A DNA stretch of 64,000 nucleotides from Phaseolus vulgaris (taxonomy: Eukaryota; Streptophyta; Magnoliopsida; Fabales; Fabaceae): NCBI RefSeq assembly GCF_000499845.2, contig NC_023750.2, forward strand, positions 27,835,177 through 27,899,176, read 5' to 3'. Under the pieces are notes generated by a model. That model ran no database searches, was not told the origin of the DNA, and saw nothing but the letters and a program-made list of their open reading frames with translations. The position numbers and the translations under genes were made by a program. Within the stretch, counting starts at the first letter, position 1. Every line of letters begins with the position of its first letter. This document shows, in pieces, positions 51,103 to 62,033 of this stretch.

Positions 51103-51971
51103 TGTCCCGACCAGCCCTCGGTCCTTGACTCAGAGGCTCACCTCAGACATCACGCACTGATGTATGGTAATGAAAGGAGGTCACTTAAGGTGGGCCCCAA
51201 ACCCACTTACAAGGGGGTTGGTTAGTCTTTGGGTTTGCTACCCTAAGCCTGATGTCGGAGATCGATGTCGAACCTCATCTAGGGGGAGAAGATCGGACAT
51301 CGGCCGTCAGGATGAAATGGAAGCCCCATAAGGTGAACCCCTAGAAATTCGTTAAGATAACAATTAAAGACAAAGAGATGTATGGGAAGCTTGAGGCACG
51401 AGGGACCCATGCATGTGGGATGTATGACGCATGAAGGCGCAACATCGTGGGTAATCCTAGGAGGTGTAAGGGCCCAATAGAGTTAGGGTTTCCAGAGAAG
51501 TTGCATGCATGGCACATGGATACTTAGGGCATCTGTGAAACAGATGGTGTTGGAGATTAGGTGCACCAAGTTGAGACCTAGGCGGCCACGCTGATGATTT
51601 GTTGCATTTCAGTTAAAGGAAGTTCATACGCCAGATACACTAAGATTACACAATAGCGGCGTAGGGACACTTTTGAAGGAACCCTAGACAGTGGTAACAT
51701 AACAGAGGTAAAACCTAGTTTCAACCTTTATAAAAGGCGCTAAGAACCCTAGTAAGGTACGCAGCTTTTGAGACTAAAGCTATTTTATACAGTCGATGTT
51801 CTTTGCCCTAATACTGACTTGAGCGTCGGAGTGCAAACGGCCGCTAGGGCGCCCCTTTGTCTTTGCAGGTGAGCAGTTTCTTGGTGGAGAAGGCATGATT
51901 CTCAAGTAAGGATATAAGGGCCAAAGTAGTCGTAGAAGATTACCAGTGAGGCGAGTCAACCGAACAGAACA
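51103..51971 (+). repeat. 5' LTR of Tat-4
   Basis: 869 bp. TATAAAAGGCGC is at about 51730, and GACTTGAGCGTCGGAGTGCA is downstream. It ends GAACAGAACA two bases before the primer site. Confidence 0.92.
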
Positions 51972-51973
51972 TA

Positions 51974-51990
51974 TGGCGCCCACCGTGAGG
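51974..51990 (+). promoter_or_regulatory. Primer binding site of Tat-4
   Basis: TGGCGCCCACCGTGAGG, the same type as in Tat-3 (TAAGG) and Tat-2. Confidence 0.87.
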
Positions 51991-52044
51991 CTGGTTAAAA
52001 TAAGGTCCCACTCACAATCACGGAAGGAGTCTTAACCAAACAAC

Positions 52045-52479
52045 ATGAGAAGTACGAGACGAGCAGCGGCTAGATCTGAGGAAAGGGCACCCCCTGAAGG
52101 GGATAATGTGACCACACAACATGTCCTAGATACAATGCGCACTCTCCAGGCGGAAGTAGCGGCTTCTCAAGCAGACAACATGGAATTGCGTCGAGCCAAT
52201 GAGGAATTACAAAGAGGCCTACAACATGTGGGGGAGCGCACGACAGACGAGCGTGCACCACCAGTACCGCTCAGGGCACGTCTTATGCCGTTCTCCCCCA
52301 AAGCATAACTTTTGGGTGGAGCTCAAGGAGTTAATCACCATCCCCAACATAGCCGCAAGGTTGAAGGTACCAGCAAAGACTGACAGGAAGATGGTGCCCA
52401 GTAAGAACGCTTGGTGTGAATTCCATCAGGCGAATGACAACCATATACGAAACTGTCCCTGACCCATCAACTAGACGAG
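52045..52479 (+). pseudogene. Tat-4 gag (large internal deletion)
   Basis: It starts at ATG 52045 (MRSTRRAAARSEERAPPEG). A coiled-coil-like segment follows, then RARLMPFS. At about 52300 the frame jumps to the C-terminal spacer (KHNFWVELKELITIPNIAAR, then KNAWCEFHQ); the gag core for capsid formation is missing. The zinc-knuckle-like motif has lost one His (HQANDNHIRNC). It cannot form capsids. Confidence 0.82.
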
Positions 52480-54560
52480 TTGGTAAAAAGCGGGTTCCTG
52501 AAGGACTACCTGCTAGAAGAAACGGACGATCAGACATTGGTGGCTACAAGAGCGGATCAGGGGCACGAGGTTCCTATTCATGGAGAGGTAAACACTATCT
52601 CGGGGGGTTTCCCAAGAGAGGGATGTACCTCCCAAGCAACGGTAGAAACACAACAGATAGATCTCGCTCCCAATGTCGACCTCACCTTCACAGAAGCCGA
52701 TCTCCAAGGCGTCGTACCTCACGATAACGACCCGATGGTGATTTCCCTAATCACCGTCGGAAGAAGGGTATGCCACGTCCTTGTAGATCAAGGGAGTTCA
52801 GCCGATGTCATGTTCTTAACAACCTTCAATCGTCTACAATTGTCCATGGACCAACTGAAACCCTATGCCGGACGTTCGTACAGATTTACCGGGAACAAAG
52901 TAGAGGTCCGTGGGTACATTGAACTAAGTACCACGTTCACGGACAACCTGTCTTCACACACCAGCAAAATCAGGTACCTTGTTATCAATGCCCCCTCTGC
53001 TTACAACATACTATTGGGAAGGCTAGCTTTGAACAAGTTGAAGGCGGTTCCGTCCACTAGACACATGAAAGTGAAGTTTCCCTCCCTCGAGGGAGCAGTA
53101 ATCACCATCAAGTCGGATCAGGAAAAGGCTAAGAGGTGTTACAAAAACAGTCTAAAAACAAGGGGAGGAATATTCTCCGTCACGTCCAGACCATCAAAGG
53201 AAGATGGAATGACCCGAGAAGAGATTGTCCGGGAAAACCGACCCGAGCCTGCCGAAGGGGTAGAAGAAAGGGAGATCGGGAGGAAGGTGTTTAAACTAGG
53301 GAAATCCTTGAGCATAGAGTTGCGGGACCGAATCTCTGAAGTCATAACGAGACATCTCGACGCCTTCGCATGGTCCGCGGCCGACATGCCTGGAATTGAC
53401 CCTGATTTTCTGTGTCATCGCCTCACCATGGACCTTAGCGTCTGGCCCGTCCGCCAAAGAAGGCGAAAGTTTAACGAAGAGAAGCCACAGGTCATTCGGG
53501 AAGAGACAACGAAGTTGTTGAAAGCTGGCCACATCAGGGAAATCCAGTATCCTGAATGGCTAGCCAATGTGGTGTTAGTGAAGAAAGCTAACAGGAAGTG
53601 GATAATGTGTGTCGACTTCACAGACCTTAACAAAGCCTGCCCAAAGGATTCTTACCCCCTGCCCAGCATCGACGCCCTAGTAGACAACACTTCTGGGTGC
53701 AGGTTGCTTAGCTTCCTGGATGCCTTCTCTGGCTACAACCAAATCATTATGCACCCCAGGGATGAGTCCAAGACGACATTTATGACCGAATCATCCTGCT
53801 ATTGCTATAAAACCATGCCTTTTGGGCTAAAGAACGCAGGGGCCACCTACCAATGACTGATGGACAGAGTACTGGCTCCTATATTGGGACGGAAGGTCCA
53901 AGCGTATGTGGACGACATGGTGGTGACTACCCAACAAAAGGAACAACACGCGACCGACTTGGAGGAGTTATTCACTACGATAGCAAAGTACATGTTAAAA
54001 TTGAACCCGGAGAAGTGCGTGTTCGGAGTAGAGGCAGGCAAGTTCCTAGGTTTCCTACTCACTGAACGAGGAATCGAGGCTAACCCCGAGAAGTGTGCTG
54101 CTATAATAAATATGAGAAGCCCCATCTCGGTGAAAGAAGTACAACAGCTAACAGGGCGCATGGCTGCTCTGTCCAGGTTCGTGTCAGCAGGAGCGGATAA
54201 GGGTCATCCTTATTTCCAGTGCCTGAGAAGGAACAACAGGTTCGTTTGGATTCGCGAATGTGAAGAAGCTTTTAAGGATTTGAAAAAGTACCTAGCCAGC
54301 CCTCCGGTTTTGTGCAAACCCGAGCTAGGAACCCCGCTCCGTTTGTATTTCGCGGTCACAGAGAAAGCTATCAGCTCAGTCCTGTTACAAGAGCAGAACC
54401 AGGTACAAAGACCAATTTATTTCGTAAGTAAGGTGTTGCAGGGGCCCGAAGTAAGATACCCGGCCCTAGATAAAGCGGCCTTAGCAGTAGTATTTTCAGC
54501 CAGAAGGCTCCGTCATTACTTTCAAAGTTTCACAATCATGATAATGATAGACCTTCCCAG
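52480..54560 (+). pseudogene. Tat-4 protease, reverse transcriptase and first RNase H
   Basis: A single frame broken only by TGA at 53854, where relatives have CGA (ATYQ-R-LMDRV). It contains GEVNTISGGF and the protease loop VLVDQGSSADVMF, then YNILLGRLALNKL (LLGRP reads LLGRL). RT has DMPGIDPDFLCHRLTMD, YPEWLANVVLVKKANR, CVDFTDLNKACPKDSYPLPS, SGYNQI, MPFGLKNAGATYQ and the catalytic QAYVDDMVVT (about 53900). LNPEKCVFGVEAGKFLGFLL leads into first RNase H (LRLYFAVTEKAISSVLLQEQ). It ends in a deletion after IMIDLP. Very lightly damaged. Confidence 0.9.
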
Positions 54561-55080
54561 CAGCCACCTATCAAAAAGGGGCGGATTTCAAGTGGGTACT
54601 CTCAATAGATGGTTCGTCAAAGCAACAAGGTAACGGGGCAGGCGTCATCTTGGAAGGTCCGGATGGGTTGCTAATCGAGTAGGCTTTCCGTTTCACTTTC
54701 AAAGCCAGTAACAACCAAGCAGAATACGAGGCCCTGATCGCAGGAATGTTGCTAGCAAAGGAGATGGGGGCGAGAGGATTGTTGGCAAAAGGTGATTCTT
54801 TGTTGGTTATAGGACAGGTCACGGGGGAGTACCAAGCTAAAGATCCTCAAATGGTCGCATACTTGGAATATGTCCAGGTGCTGAAGGAATCGTTTGATGT
54901 GTTCGAGTTAGTCCATGTACCCAGGGAGCAAAATGCCTGAGCTGACTTGCTTGCCAAACTCGCCAGTTCGGGCAAGGGGGGCCGACAAAGGACGGTGATT
55001 CAGGAAACCCTGAAGACACCCAGACAAAATGGCAAAAATACAGCACGTGGACAAGTCAGAGGGGATGAAGAGGAGTCACT
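54561..55080 (+). pseudogene. Tat-4 second RNase H
   Basis: After the deletion the frame is ADFKWVLSIDGSSKQQGNGA, then NNQAEYEALIAGMLLAKEMG, KGDSLLVIGQ (KSDS reads KGDS) and HVPREQNA followed by TGA at 54938 and ADLLAKLASSGKGG. TAG at about 54680 replaces Q or K. The junction with the first RNase H is lost. Confidence 0.83.
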
Positions 55081-56391
55081 GATCGTTAACGCAGGAAATG
55101 GTGAAAACGCTTAGAATAAGCAGGTACCCGGTCGTTGGAATGGTAACGTCACAAGTTCATCACGTCGAAGGAGGAGAAACTTGGATAACAGCTTACCAGT
55201 GTTATTTCGCCGACGGAATACTCCCACTAGATCCCATAGAAACCCGAAAAGTGAAGAAGAATTGAAGTAAGTACACCCTAATCGATGGAATGTTATTCAG
55301 GCACGGGTTCACCCATCCCATACTGGTATGTGTGGACGGTGACCAATGCACACGCATCATGGCAGAATTACATGAAGGAATATGCGGTAGGCACATCGAC
55401 GACCGATCTCTCTCGTCGAAAGCCCTCTGTGCAGGTTATTACTGGCCAACCATGAGGGAGGACTGCACAAGATACGCCCAACGATGCAAGCAGTGCCAAC
55501 AACATGCTGATTGGCACAACGCACCCCTAGAAGAGTTGAGATCGATATACAGCCCGTGGCCATTCCATACGTGGGGAATCGATATCCTGGGGCCTTTCCC
55601 CTTGGCAGTAAGACAGATGAAGTGTCTTGTGGTTGCCATAGAGTACTTCACGAAGTGGAACCGGTAGCACAGATCACGACCCACAAAGTTCAACACTTTG
55701 TGTGGAAGAATATAGTGTGCCGATTCGGGATCCCGAAGATATTAGTATCTGATTGTACCCATTTCGCAAGCCAGCAGTTGGGTAAGTTATGCGCAGAGTT
55801 GGGAACAAAGTAAGTGTTTGCATCGGTAGAACACCCCAGACAAACGGACAGGTCGAGTCGGCCAATCATGTTCTGCTCAGAGGTCTGAAAAGAAGATTGG
55901 ACAAAGCCAAAGCGACCTGGGCAGAAGAAGTTCCTAGAAATGTCTGGGCCTATCACACCACCACTCAGTCCACCGCCAAGGAAACGCCCTTTAATTTGGT
56001 ATATGGTTCAGACGCTATGATCCCAGTAGAAACCCAGGAGAATTCACCATGTTTCCAGAACTTCGTAGTGGAAGAATCAAACGAAGAGAGGAAGGTGAAC
56101 TTGGACCTATTGGACGAAGTGAGGGAAGAAGCAAAGATCAAAGCCGAAGCTTTGAAAAGAAGGTTGGATTACAAGTACAGCTCCAAGCTGAGATCGCGGC
56201 AATTCCAGGTTGTCGACCTGGTAATGAGGAAAGCTCACCCGTACCAGTTAGAAAACAAATTATCCCCCAAGTGGACCGGTTCTTTTAGAATAACGGAGGC
56301 CCTCGGAAATGGGGCGTATAGGCTCGAGACGTTAGAAGGTGGTGCAATTCCCCGCACTTGGAATGCAACCAACCTGAAAATTTTACTTTAG
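55081..56391 (+). pseudogene. Tat-4 integrase
   Basis: Zinc finger HEGICGRHIDDRSLS with CKQCQQHADWH at 55350-55520. WGIDILGPFPLAVRQMKCLV is followed by a small deletion at YFTKW (55660). SDNGT reads SDCTHF at about 55750, so the second catalytic block is damaged. From 55789 the frame is open: TPQTNGQVESANHVLLRGLK, WAYHTTTQSTAKETPF, GSDAMIPVETQ, KWTGSFRITEALGNGAYRL and IPRTWNATNLKILL at the end. Confidence 0.88.
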
Positions 56392-56497
56392 TTAAACTTT
56401 ACATTTGTACACGTTTATGGGGACACTCTTTTTCCCTCAAAAGGGTTTTTTAGCGAGGTCACCCGAATAAAAGTTATTCATTTAAAATACATTGCAA
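56392..56497 (+). other. Start of the Tat-4 3'UTR
   Basis: Short noncoding link between the integrase stop and the 116-bp array. GGGGACACTCTTTTTCCC recurs in the Tat-1 3'UTR at about 955-975. Confidence 0.6.
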
Positions 56498-56950
56498 AAA
56501 ATGAGCCTCTCCCTTGTAGTGATAAGGTAAAGAGCGGAAGTAATATGGGTCCTCAAGCGGACCTCCCTCTTACGTAAGTTCACCAAGTCCGAGAATAGTA
56601 TGGTTCGCAGCAAAAAAGGAAACTCTCCCTTATAGTGATAAGGTAAAGAACAGAAGTAATATGGTTCCCCAAGCGGACCTCCCTCTTATGTAAGTTCACC
56701 AAGTCTGAGAATAGTATGGTTCGCAGCAAAATATGAACCTCTCCCTTGTAGTGATAAGGTAAAGAGCAGAAGTAATATGGTTCCCCAAACGGACCTCCCT
56801 CCTACGTAAGTTCACCAAGTTCGAGAATAGTATGGTTCGCAGGAATAAAGTAAAAATCACCCGTTGTGGTGATAACCAAGAACGGAAATAATAAGGTTCC
56901 CCGAGGGAATCTCCCTCTTACAAAGGATCACCCGTTCGAGAACGGAATGG
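56498..56950 (+). repeat. 116-bp tandem repeat, 3'UTR of Tat-4
   Basis: CTCTCCCTTRTAGTGATAAG recurs at 56507, 56623 and 56739 (exact 116-bp period), with a fourth degenerate unit from about 56850 (CACCCGTTGTGGTGATAA). Each unit carries two TAATATGGTTC-type words. The unit is unrelated to the 150-bp and 37-bp units. Confidence 0.92.
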
Positions 56951-57313
56951 AGACCTTTTCTTCGAAGAAAGGCACAAACAAGTCAGGGGCAGTAGGGACC
57001 TCCCGAAAAGCCTGCAGGGCGAAAGACCGTTTAGAGGGAGAAAAGTGCGCCACAGGAACGACTGAAAAGAGCCCTCTTCCATAGAACAACGTTTGGAGAG
57101 AAGCAATTTAATCTCCCATGATTAAAAACTCTCCCACGAGAAAAGGCATGATTCCAAGTTCTATACAGCGAAGACAAAAGATTAAAGAAGTAGCCACCCT
57201 CGCAAGGTAGCCAAACACAGACAAATAGCCAAGCAAAGAAAATGATAATGTAAAGGACTACGTGTTCATCCATCCAAAGACATAATTATAAAGATAAGGG
57301 TTACAAGGAGAAG
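56951..57313. other. Noncoding region between the array and the antisense gene of Tat-4
   Basis: Would include the 3'UTR of the minus-strand gene. No supported coding frame; no further repeat unit. Confidence 0.55.
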
Positions 57314-58310
57314 TCATTCTCGTGGTACGATTTGGCCGTTCACAACGTGTTTAGATTCATGCAAAAGGGAAGGATCTGTTTCAGGGTATGCGCAAGTGAA
57401 TTGAGCGACAACATCCTGAAACCCTTCATCATAGGCCGCAACAGCATCATTCAGGAGTTCCTCTTCAGCCCTCTTGAAAGACTCAGATTTCTCGGCCAGC
57501 TCACCCTTCAATTCGGCTAACTCTCCTTTGACCTTCCCTATAAGGACTTCGCGCTGTGTGCTCCTATCCTCCAGAACGACCATCTTCCCTTTTAGCTCAA
57601 TCAACTGATCGCCCAGTTCAACTACTTCCATGCTCTTGTCCCGAAGGGCCTTCTTGACGTCCTTCTCAATCTGACGAAGGTTGGCCACCTCCAAGTACAA
57701 AGCAGTCTCACGATTGGAAAAAACCTATTCCCTGGTAGCAAAATCCTCCTTCACCTTCGCCAGTTCTTCCTCAAGGTCACTGGAAGCTTGAGCCCTGGGA
57801 AGAGCCTGATCGGAAGCCAGCGCGAGTCCCCCAAGGAACTCAGCCATGTGGTCCTGGAGGAGATCATTGTCCAGACCAACTAGCCCGCCACTTCGGGAAT
57901 AACCAAACGCCTGTCTAAACAACGGTGGAAGGGGTATCGGGGATTCAGTCCCTTGACTCCTAGTAGTACTCCCTGCCCTGCCACCCAAGACAGCAGGGAA
58001 GGGGGAGGATGCACTCAGAGGTTGATCTACGAAGTTTGGAGCACCAGCCGAAGCAGAAGCTGAGGGCATCGTAGATGCACCTACCCTCGATCACTTATGG
58101 ACTAAGCCAGTGCAAGTGTCCTTATCGTCTGATTCAACCGCCAGAACCCCCTGAGTTCTTTAGCAGCAGGGGCCAGATTCATCGGCTAAATGGTCGGGAT
58201 AGTTGATGAAGAAGGAGCCAAGGGTACCAAGAGACTCGTCCCAGCAGCAGTCGCCCTTTGTTTGGCCAGAAGGTCTACCAATTTCTTTTTCTTATCCTCG
58301 TTAAATGAAT
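57314..58310 (-). pseudogene. Antisense accessory gene of Tat-4, exon 2 (coiled coil)
   Basis: Homologous to 6679-8105 in Tat-2, but on the opposite window strand because Tat-4 is inverted relative to Tat-2. It starts DKKKKLVDLLAKQRATAAG after the intron. A Ser/Pro-rich linker follows (MPSASASAGAPNF at 58069). Then come a coiled coil (SDLEEELAKVKEDFATRE, TAG at 57725, LYLEVANLRQIEKDVKKALR) and the C-terminus GFQDVVAQFTCAYPETDPSL to TAG at 57314. It has at least two stops. Confidence 0.72.
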
Positions 58311-58339
58311 GAAAAACCAGGACAGAAAGGAAAAAATAC
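58311..58339 (-). other. Remnant intron of the Tat-4 antisense gene
   Basis: Donor TATATCG|GTATTT at 58339, phase 1, at the same codon (YIG) as in Tat-2 (HIG). Only about 30-35 bp separate the coding blocks, against 200 bp in Tat-2, so the intron appears internally deleted. The acceptor is placed near 58310 by analogy. Confidence 0.5.
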
Positions 58340-59177
58340 CGATATAGCTATCAAGGTCCTCGGGGTTATACTCGCGTTTGAGTAGCTCCAAAGTACTCAG
58401 AGGAGCAGCGAACCCAGATAAAAGCTCACATACCTCTCTCTCCAAGACAGAAAGATCCTCGAAATGTCGAACCCACCGTAGGTTCAGCTTCTCTGTTCAA
58501 TATAGAGGAAACCTGTCCAAAAGAGAAGGGTCCCAGCGGTTGCAACGAATTTTAAAAAAGTTCTTCTTGAACCCTTTGTACGACTGCTGAAAGAGCGTTA
58601 AAAGCACTGTTCCAGCCACGCCATTAAGGCTAACCCACAACTTTTTCCCCGGGTCCTTGGCCTCGAAGAAATAGAGGAAGACGTCCACCAACGGTGTAAG
58701 GCCAAGACTGCAACAGAGAATCGCGAACGCCCGCACAAACGCCTAATTGTTAGGATGAAACTGGGCGGGGGCTACATTCAATTCAGTCAATAAGGTACAC
58801 TCGAAGGGGGTGAAAGGCAACCGGAACCCCAACCTTCGGAAAAGGGTTGAGTAAACGAAATAGAAGGCGCCCTCGGGGTCGAAGGCTTCGTCAACACACA
58901 CTGGTTCCCCTACGCGGCAAGCCACCATCCGCACGAATTTATCATGGTCTTTACCAAAAACGCGTGACGGGTGGCATGATTGCCTCTTCCTATAAGCGGC
59001 TATGCTTTTTAGGTTCGTGAAAGTTCGCTGGAGGCTAGCGGTACAGGGACTCGTTAAAGGAGGCAAGTGGGGGGGGGGGGGAACTGAGGAAAGTGGAGGA
59101 ACAGAAGAGGACTAGGAGGTCGAAGCAGAGTCAGAAGGGGAAATCGGTTCAAGAACTCGTCTCGTTCGCTTGGTCAT
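58340..59177 (-). pseudogene. Antisense accessory gene of Tat-4, exon 1 (plant transposon-type domain)
   Basis: It starts at ATG 59177 (MTKRTRRVLEPISPS), with a TAG at 59112-59114 and a frame change before SVPPLSSVPPPPP. The conserved domain at 58990-58500 reads LPFTPFECTLLTELNVAPAQ, then FHPNN, TAG (58745) where Tat-2 has Trp, AFVRAF, LVDVFLYFFEAKDPGKKLWV and SLNGVAG. It continues LFQQSYKGFKKNFFK, DPSLLDRFPLYW and LKREYNPEDLDSYIG. The conservation with Tat-2 spans the whole domain, although the flanks are different elements. Function unknown. Confidence 0.75.
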
Positions 59178-59716
59178 CTTGACGAGAAAGCTAAAGAGAA
59201 AAAGAAAGGAGAGACCTTATAAGGGAAGTTGCGTGATTCACCGACACCGGAGGAAACCCGGAGATATGAAAACTTGGAAAATATGAGCAATATAATTAAG
59301 TGTGCAAAGAAATGCGAAAATCAAAACAGTCTCAGGCAGTTGTAAGCGCACTACAAGCAGCGAAATCATAAGTGGCAAAGCGATCGGGAAATAAAAATCA
59401 TACCTTTCGAACATTGTGATTCGAGGGTTTGTGTTTCAGAGGAAAGAGAAGAGAGTGTCTACGCTTTGCAAAATGCTAAGTGAAGGGTCGCGTACGCGAA
59501 AGTAATGAAACAGTGGCGGGAGCGCAACGGTTAAAGTGTTTGAACAGTACACAGAGAAGTTCGAACGCCAGTAAGTCCCAGTCGTTGATCTTGACGCTGA
59601 TTAGCGGGGAATGATGAGATGTCACTTCAGAGTACTGTTCACACCCGTTACCCATCTCCACGTAGGTCGCGCAACGTGATCACTTAGTCTCTTCACTGAA
59701 ACAAGTTACAGCTCGA
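59178..59716 (-). promoter_or_regulatory. Presumed upstream region of the Tat-4 antisense gene
   Basis: Noncoding 540 bp between the antisense ATG and the polypurine tract, corresponding to 4921-5500 in Tat-2. No TATA box is convincing, and similarity to the Tat-2 counterpart is low. Confidence 0.4.
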
Positions 59717-59730
59717 GACTGGAGGGCTTG
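59717..59730 (+). promoter_or_regulatory. Polypurine tract of Tat-4
   Basis: GACTGGAGGGCTTG directly before LTR start TGTCCCGACC. Confidence 0.83.
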
Positions 59731-60601
59731 TGTCCCGACCAGTCCTCAGTCATTGGCTCAGAGGTTGACCTCAGACATCGTGCACTGATGTACGGTAATG
59801 AAAGGGGGTCACTTAAGGTGGGCACCAGACGCACTTACCAGGTGGTTGGTTAGTCTTTGGGTTTGCTGCCCTAAGCCTGATGTCGAAGATCGATGTCGGA
59901 CCTCATCTATAGGAGGAGAAGATCGGACATCGGCCGTTAGGATGAAGTGGAAGCCTCGTAAGGTGGGCCCCTAGAAATTCGTTAAGATAATAGTTAAAGA
60001 CAAAGAGATGTATGGGAAGCCTAAGGCACGAGGGATCCATGCATGTGGGATGTATGACGCATGAAGGCGCGACATCGTGGTTAATCCTAGGAGGCGTAAG
60101 GGCCCAGTAGAGTTAGGGTTTCCAGCGAAGTTGCATGCATGGCACGTGGATACTTAGGGCACCCGCGAAACAGATGGCGCTAGAGATTAGGTGCACCAAG
60201 TTGAGACCTAGGCGGCCACGCTGATGATTCGTTGCATTCTAGTTAAAGGAAGTTCATGCGCCAGATACGCTAAGATTACACAATAGCGGTGCAGGGACAC
60301 TTCCGAAGGAACCCTAGACAGTGGTAACAGAACAGAGGTAAAACCTAGTTTCAACCTATATAAAGTGTGTTAAGAACCCTAGTAAGGTATGCGGCTTTTG
60401 AGACTAAAGCTATTTTATACAATCGATGTTCTTTGCCCTAGTACTGACTTGAGCGTCGAAGTGCAAACGACCGCTAGGGGGCCCCTTTGTCTTTGTAGGT
60501 GAGAAGTTTCTTGGTGGAGAAGGCACGATTCTCAAGCTAGGATAGAAGGGCCAAAGTAGTCGTAGAAGATTACCGGCGAGGCGAGTCAACCGGACAAAAC
60601 A
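59731..60601 (+). repeat. 3' LTR of Tat-4
   Basis: 871-bp partner of 51103-51971, ending GGACAAAACA. The TATA region is CTATATAAAGTG at about 60356. Confidence 0.92.
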
Positions 60602-60609
60602 ATAAGAAT

Positions 60610-61640
60610 TGTTAGGTTTGATGGCTATAACAAGAAGGGGGGGGGTGAATTGTTTTCAAACTATTTTCACAAATGCTTTGCTTAGAATGAAACTTTAACA
60701 ATCAATAGTCAAACATAAACTGGTATCAGAATTTCAATCGGTTAAAATTGCAATTTAACCGGTTGTTTATGACAGCGGAAAATACAAACAGTTTAGTGAG
60801 AGAATGGATAGAGAGAATTACACAGAGATTATAACTGGTTCACTCAATCACAGAGCTACATCCAATCCTCAGTCAAACCACTGAGTTTTCACTATGCAAC
60901 CAATCACAAATTATACAAATACCACACACAAAGAGGTGACTTTGAATCCCACAAAGCCTACTCACCCTCCTTGCACACAACACACACCTTAAGCTAGAAT
61001 CACATTGACTATATAGGATTTTACAGCAGTTTATACACAGAGTAATATGGACAATTACAAGAACTTGAACAGGGTTAGAAAACACCTGGAATCACAATAC
61101 ACCAGCACCCTATTGATCAGTTCTTTGAAACACAGCAAAGCACAAAGGCAATCTTGCTAAAACTTGGTGAAAAACCTTTTCACAAACAGTTTGTAATCTC
61201 TCAAAATAATTTCAACTCAGAGTGTAAAAATCGTATTGTTCAATCTTCTTTTCGTTTTAAAAGAAAATTCTTTTTATAAACATTGAAAAACTACCGTTGA
61301 TGACAGTTTTGAACATTCAAATCAGTTAAAATAGGTTTTCAAAAAACTGTTATGAAAACATACATTTAATCGGTTAAAACCACAATTTAACCAGTTGAAT
61401 GGTTTTGTCAGTTATACAATTGATTCAAAAAACAGTTTCAAAACTCCTTTGCCAGCTCAGTGACAAACAACCGATTAGCTTGAAACTTTAATCTTTAAAA
61501 CAGATTGAAATGAGCTTTGTCTGAGATTCAATACTGATCTTACAAAGATTCTAAACCCAACAACAAACCCTAAACCTAAAACATCACACAGCTTCAGGCT
61601 TCATGAGGATTTGCCACATCAAAGCTTCCCATCTTCAATA
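60610..61640 (-). repeat. 3' LTR of an inverted Sire-like element
   Basis: Reads TATTGAAGATGGGAAGC...CATCAAACCTAACA on minus (start TG mutated to TA). Directly left, AAGAAT is the continuation of the interrupted gag codons, so this element inserted 3 to 8 bp from the later Tat-4 site. Paired AATCGGTT/AACCGGTT motifs are at 60733-60768 and 61364-61399. Confidence 0.8.
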
Positions 61641-61656
61641 ATCTCCCCCTATTTGA
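61641..61656 (-). promoter_or_regulatory. Polypurine tract of the inverted Sire-like element
   Basis: On minus, AAATAGGGGGAGAT precedes the LTR. This sequence is characteristic of Sire-type elements. Confidence 0.75.
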
Positions 61657-62033
61657 TGGAGACAAATCTCTGGGATACTTTTAGGAATGTTCTTTGTTTA
61701 GAATCTATTGAATCCTGCAAACACTGAACAAACACAGAATAGACTAGCCCAAATTTATTTGTATATCCGATTTCAAAAGTAGCAGAACTTGCATAAGAAC
61801 AATCGTTTATAATGCAGAGATAACCGGTTAAAATTCTGTTGTAAACAAGAAATAATAGCTAAACAATAAACCAAAGAAAGCAGTTTATAAAAGCAAGTAA
61901 TAAAGCAATGTTCAAGCGTAATATAGCAATATTAAGAACATTACAATCCCAATACTTCTCCTCCTATTTGTCTCATCAAATAGACAAATGGTAGGATTAA
62001 AAACAACATAAAAGAAATATAAAACTTTTTAAG
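61657..62033 (-). other. 3'UTR of the inverted Sire-like element
   Basis: Noncoding, A/T-rich, between the extra 3' gene and the polypurine tract. Nothing else is seen. Confidence 0.55.

Larger units (their letters stand above)
51103..60601 (+). mobile_element. Tat-4: complete-structure Tat-type element (TSD GTAAG/ATAAG)
   Basis: LTRs 51103-51971 and 59731-60601 begin TGTCCCGACC and end ..ACA. The flanks GTAAG (51098-51102) and ATAAG (60602-60606) form a duplication with one mismatch. Order: LTR, primer site, gag, protease, RT, RNase H, integrase, 116-bp array, antisense gene (minus), polypurine tract, LTR. LTRs are roughly 95% alike by eye. Coding damage is light to moderate. Confidence 0.93.

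Noticed and set aside
60873..61085. Cys-rich minus-strand frame of 70 codons
   Set aside because: It lies wholly inside the Sire LTR and is not present in the other two Sire LTRs.
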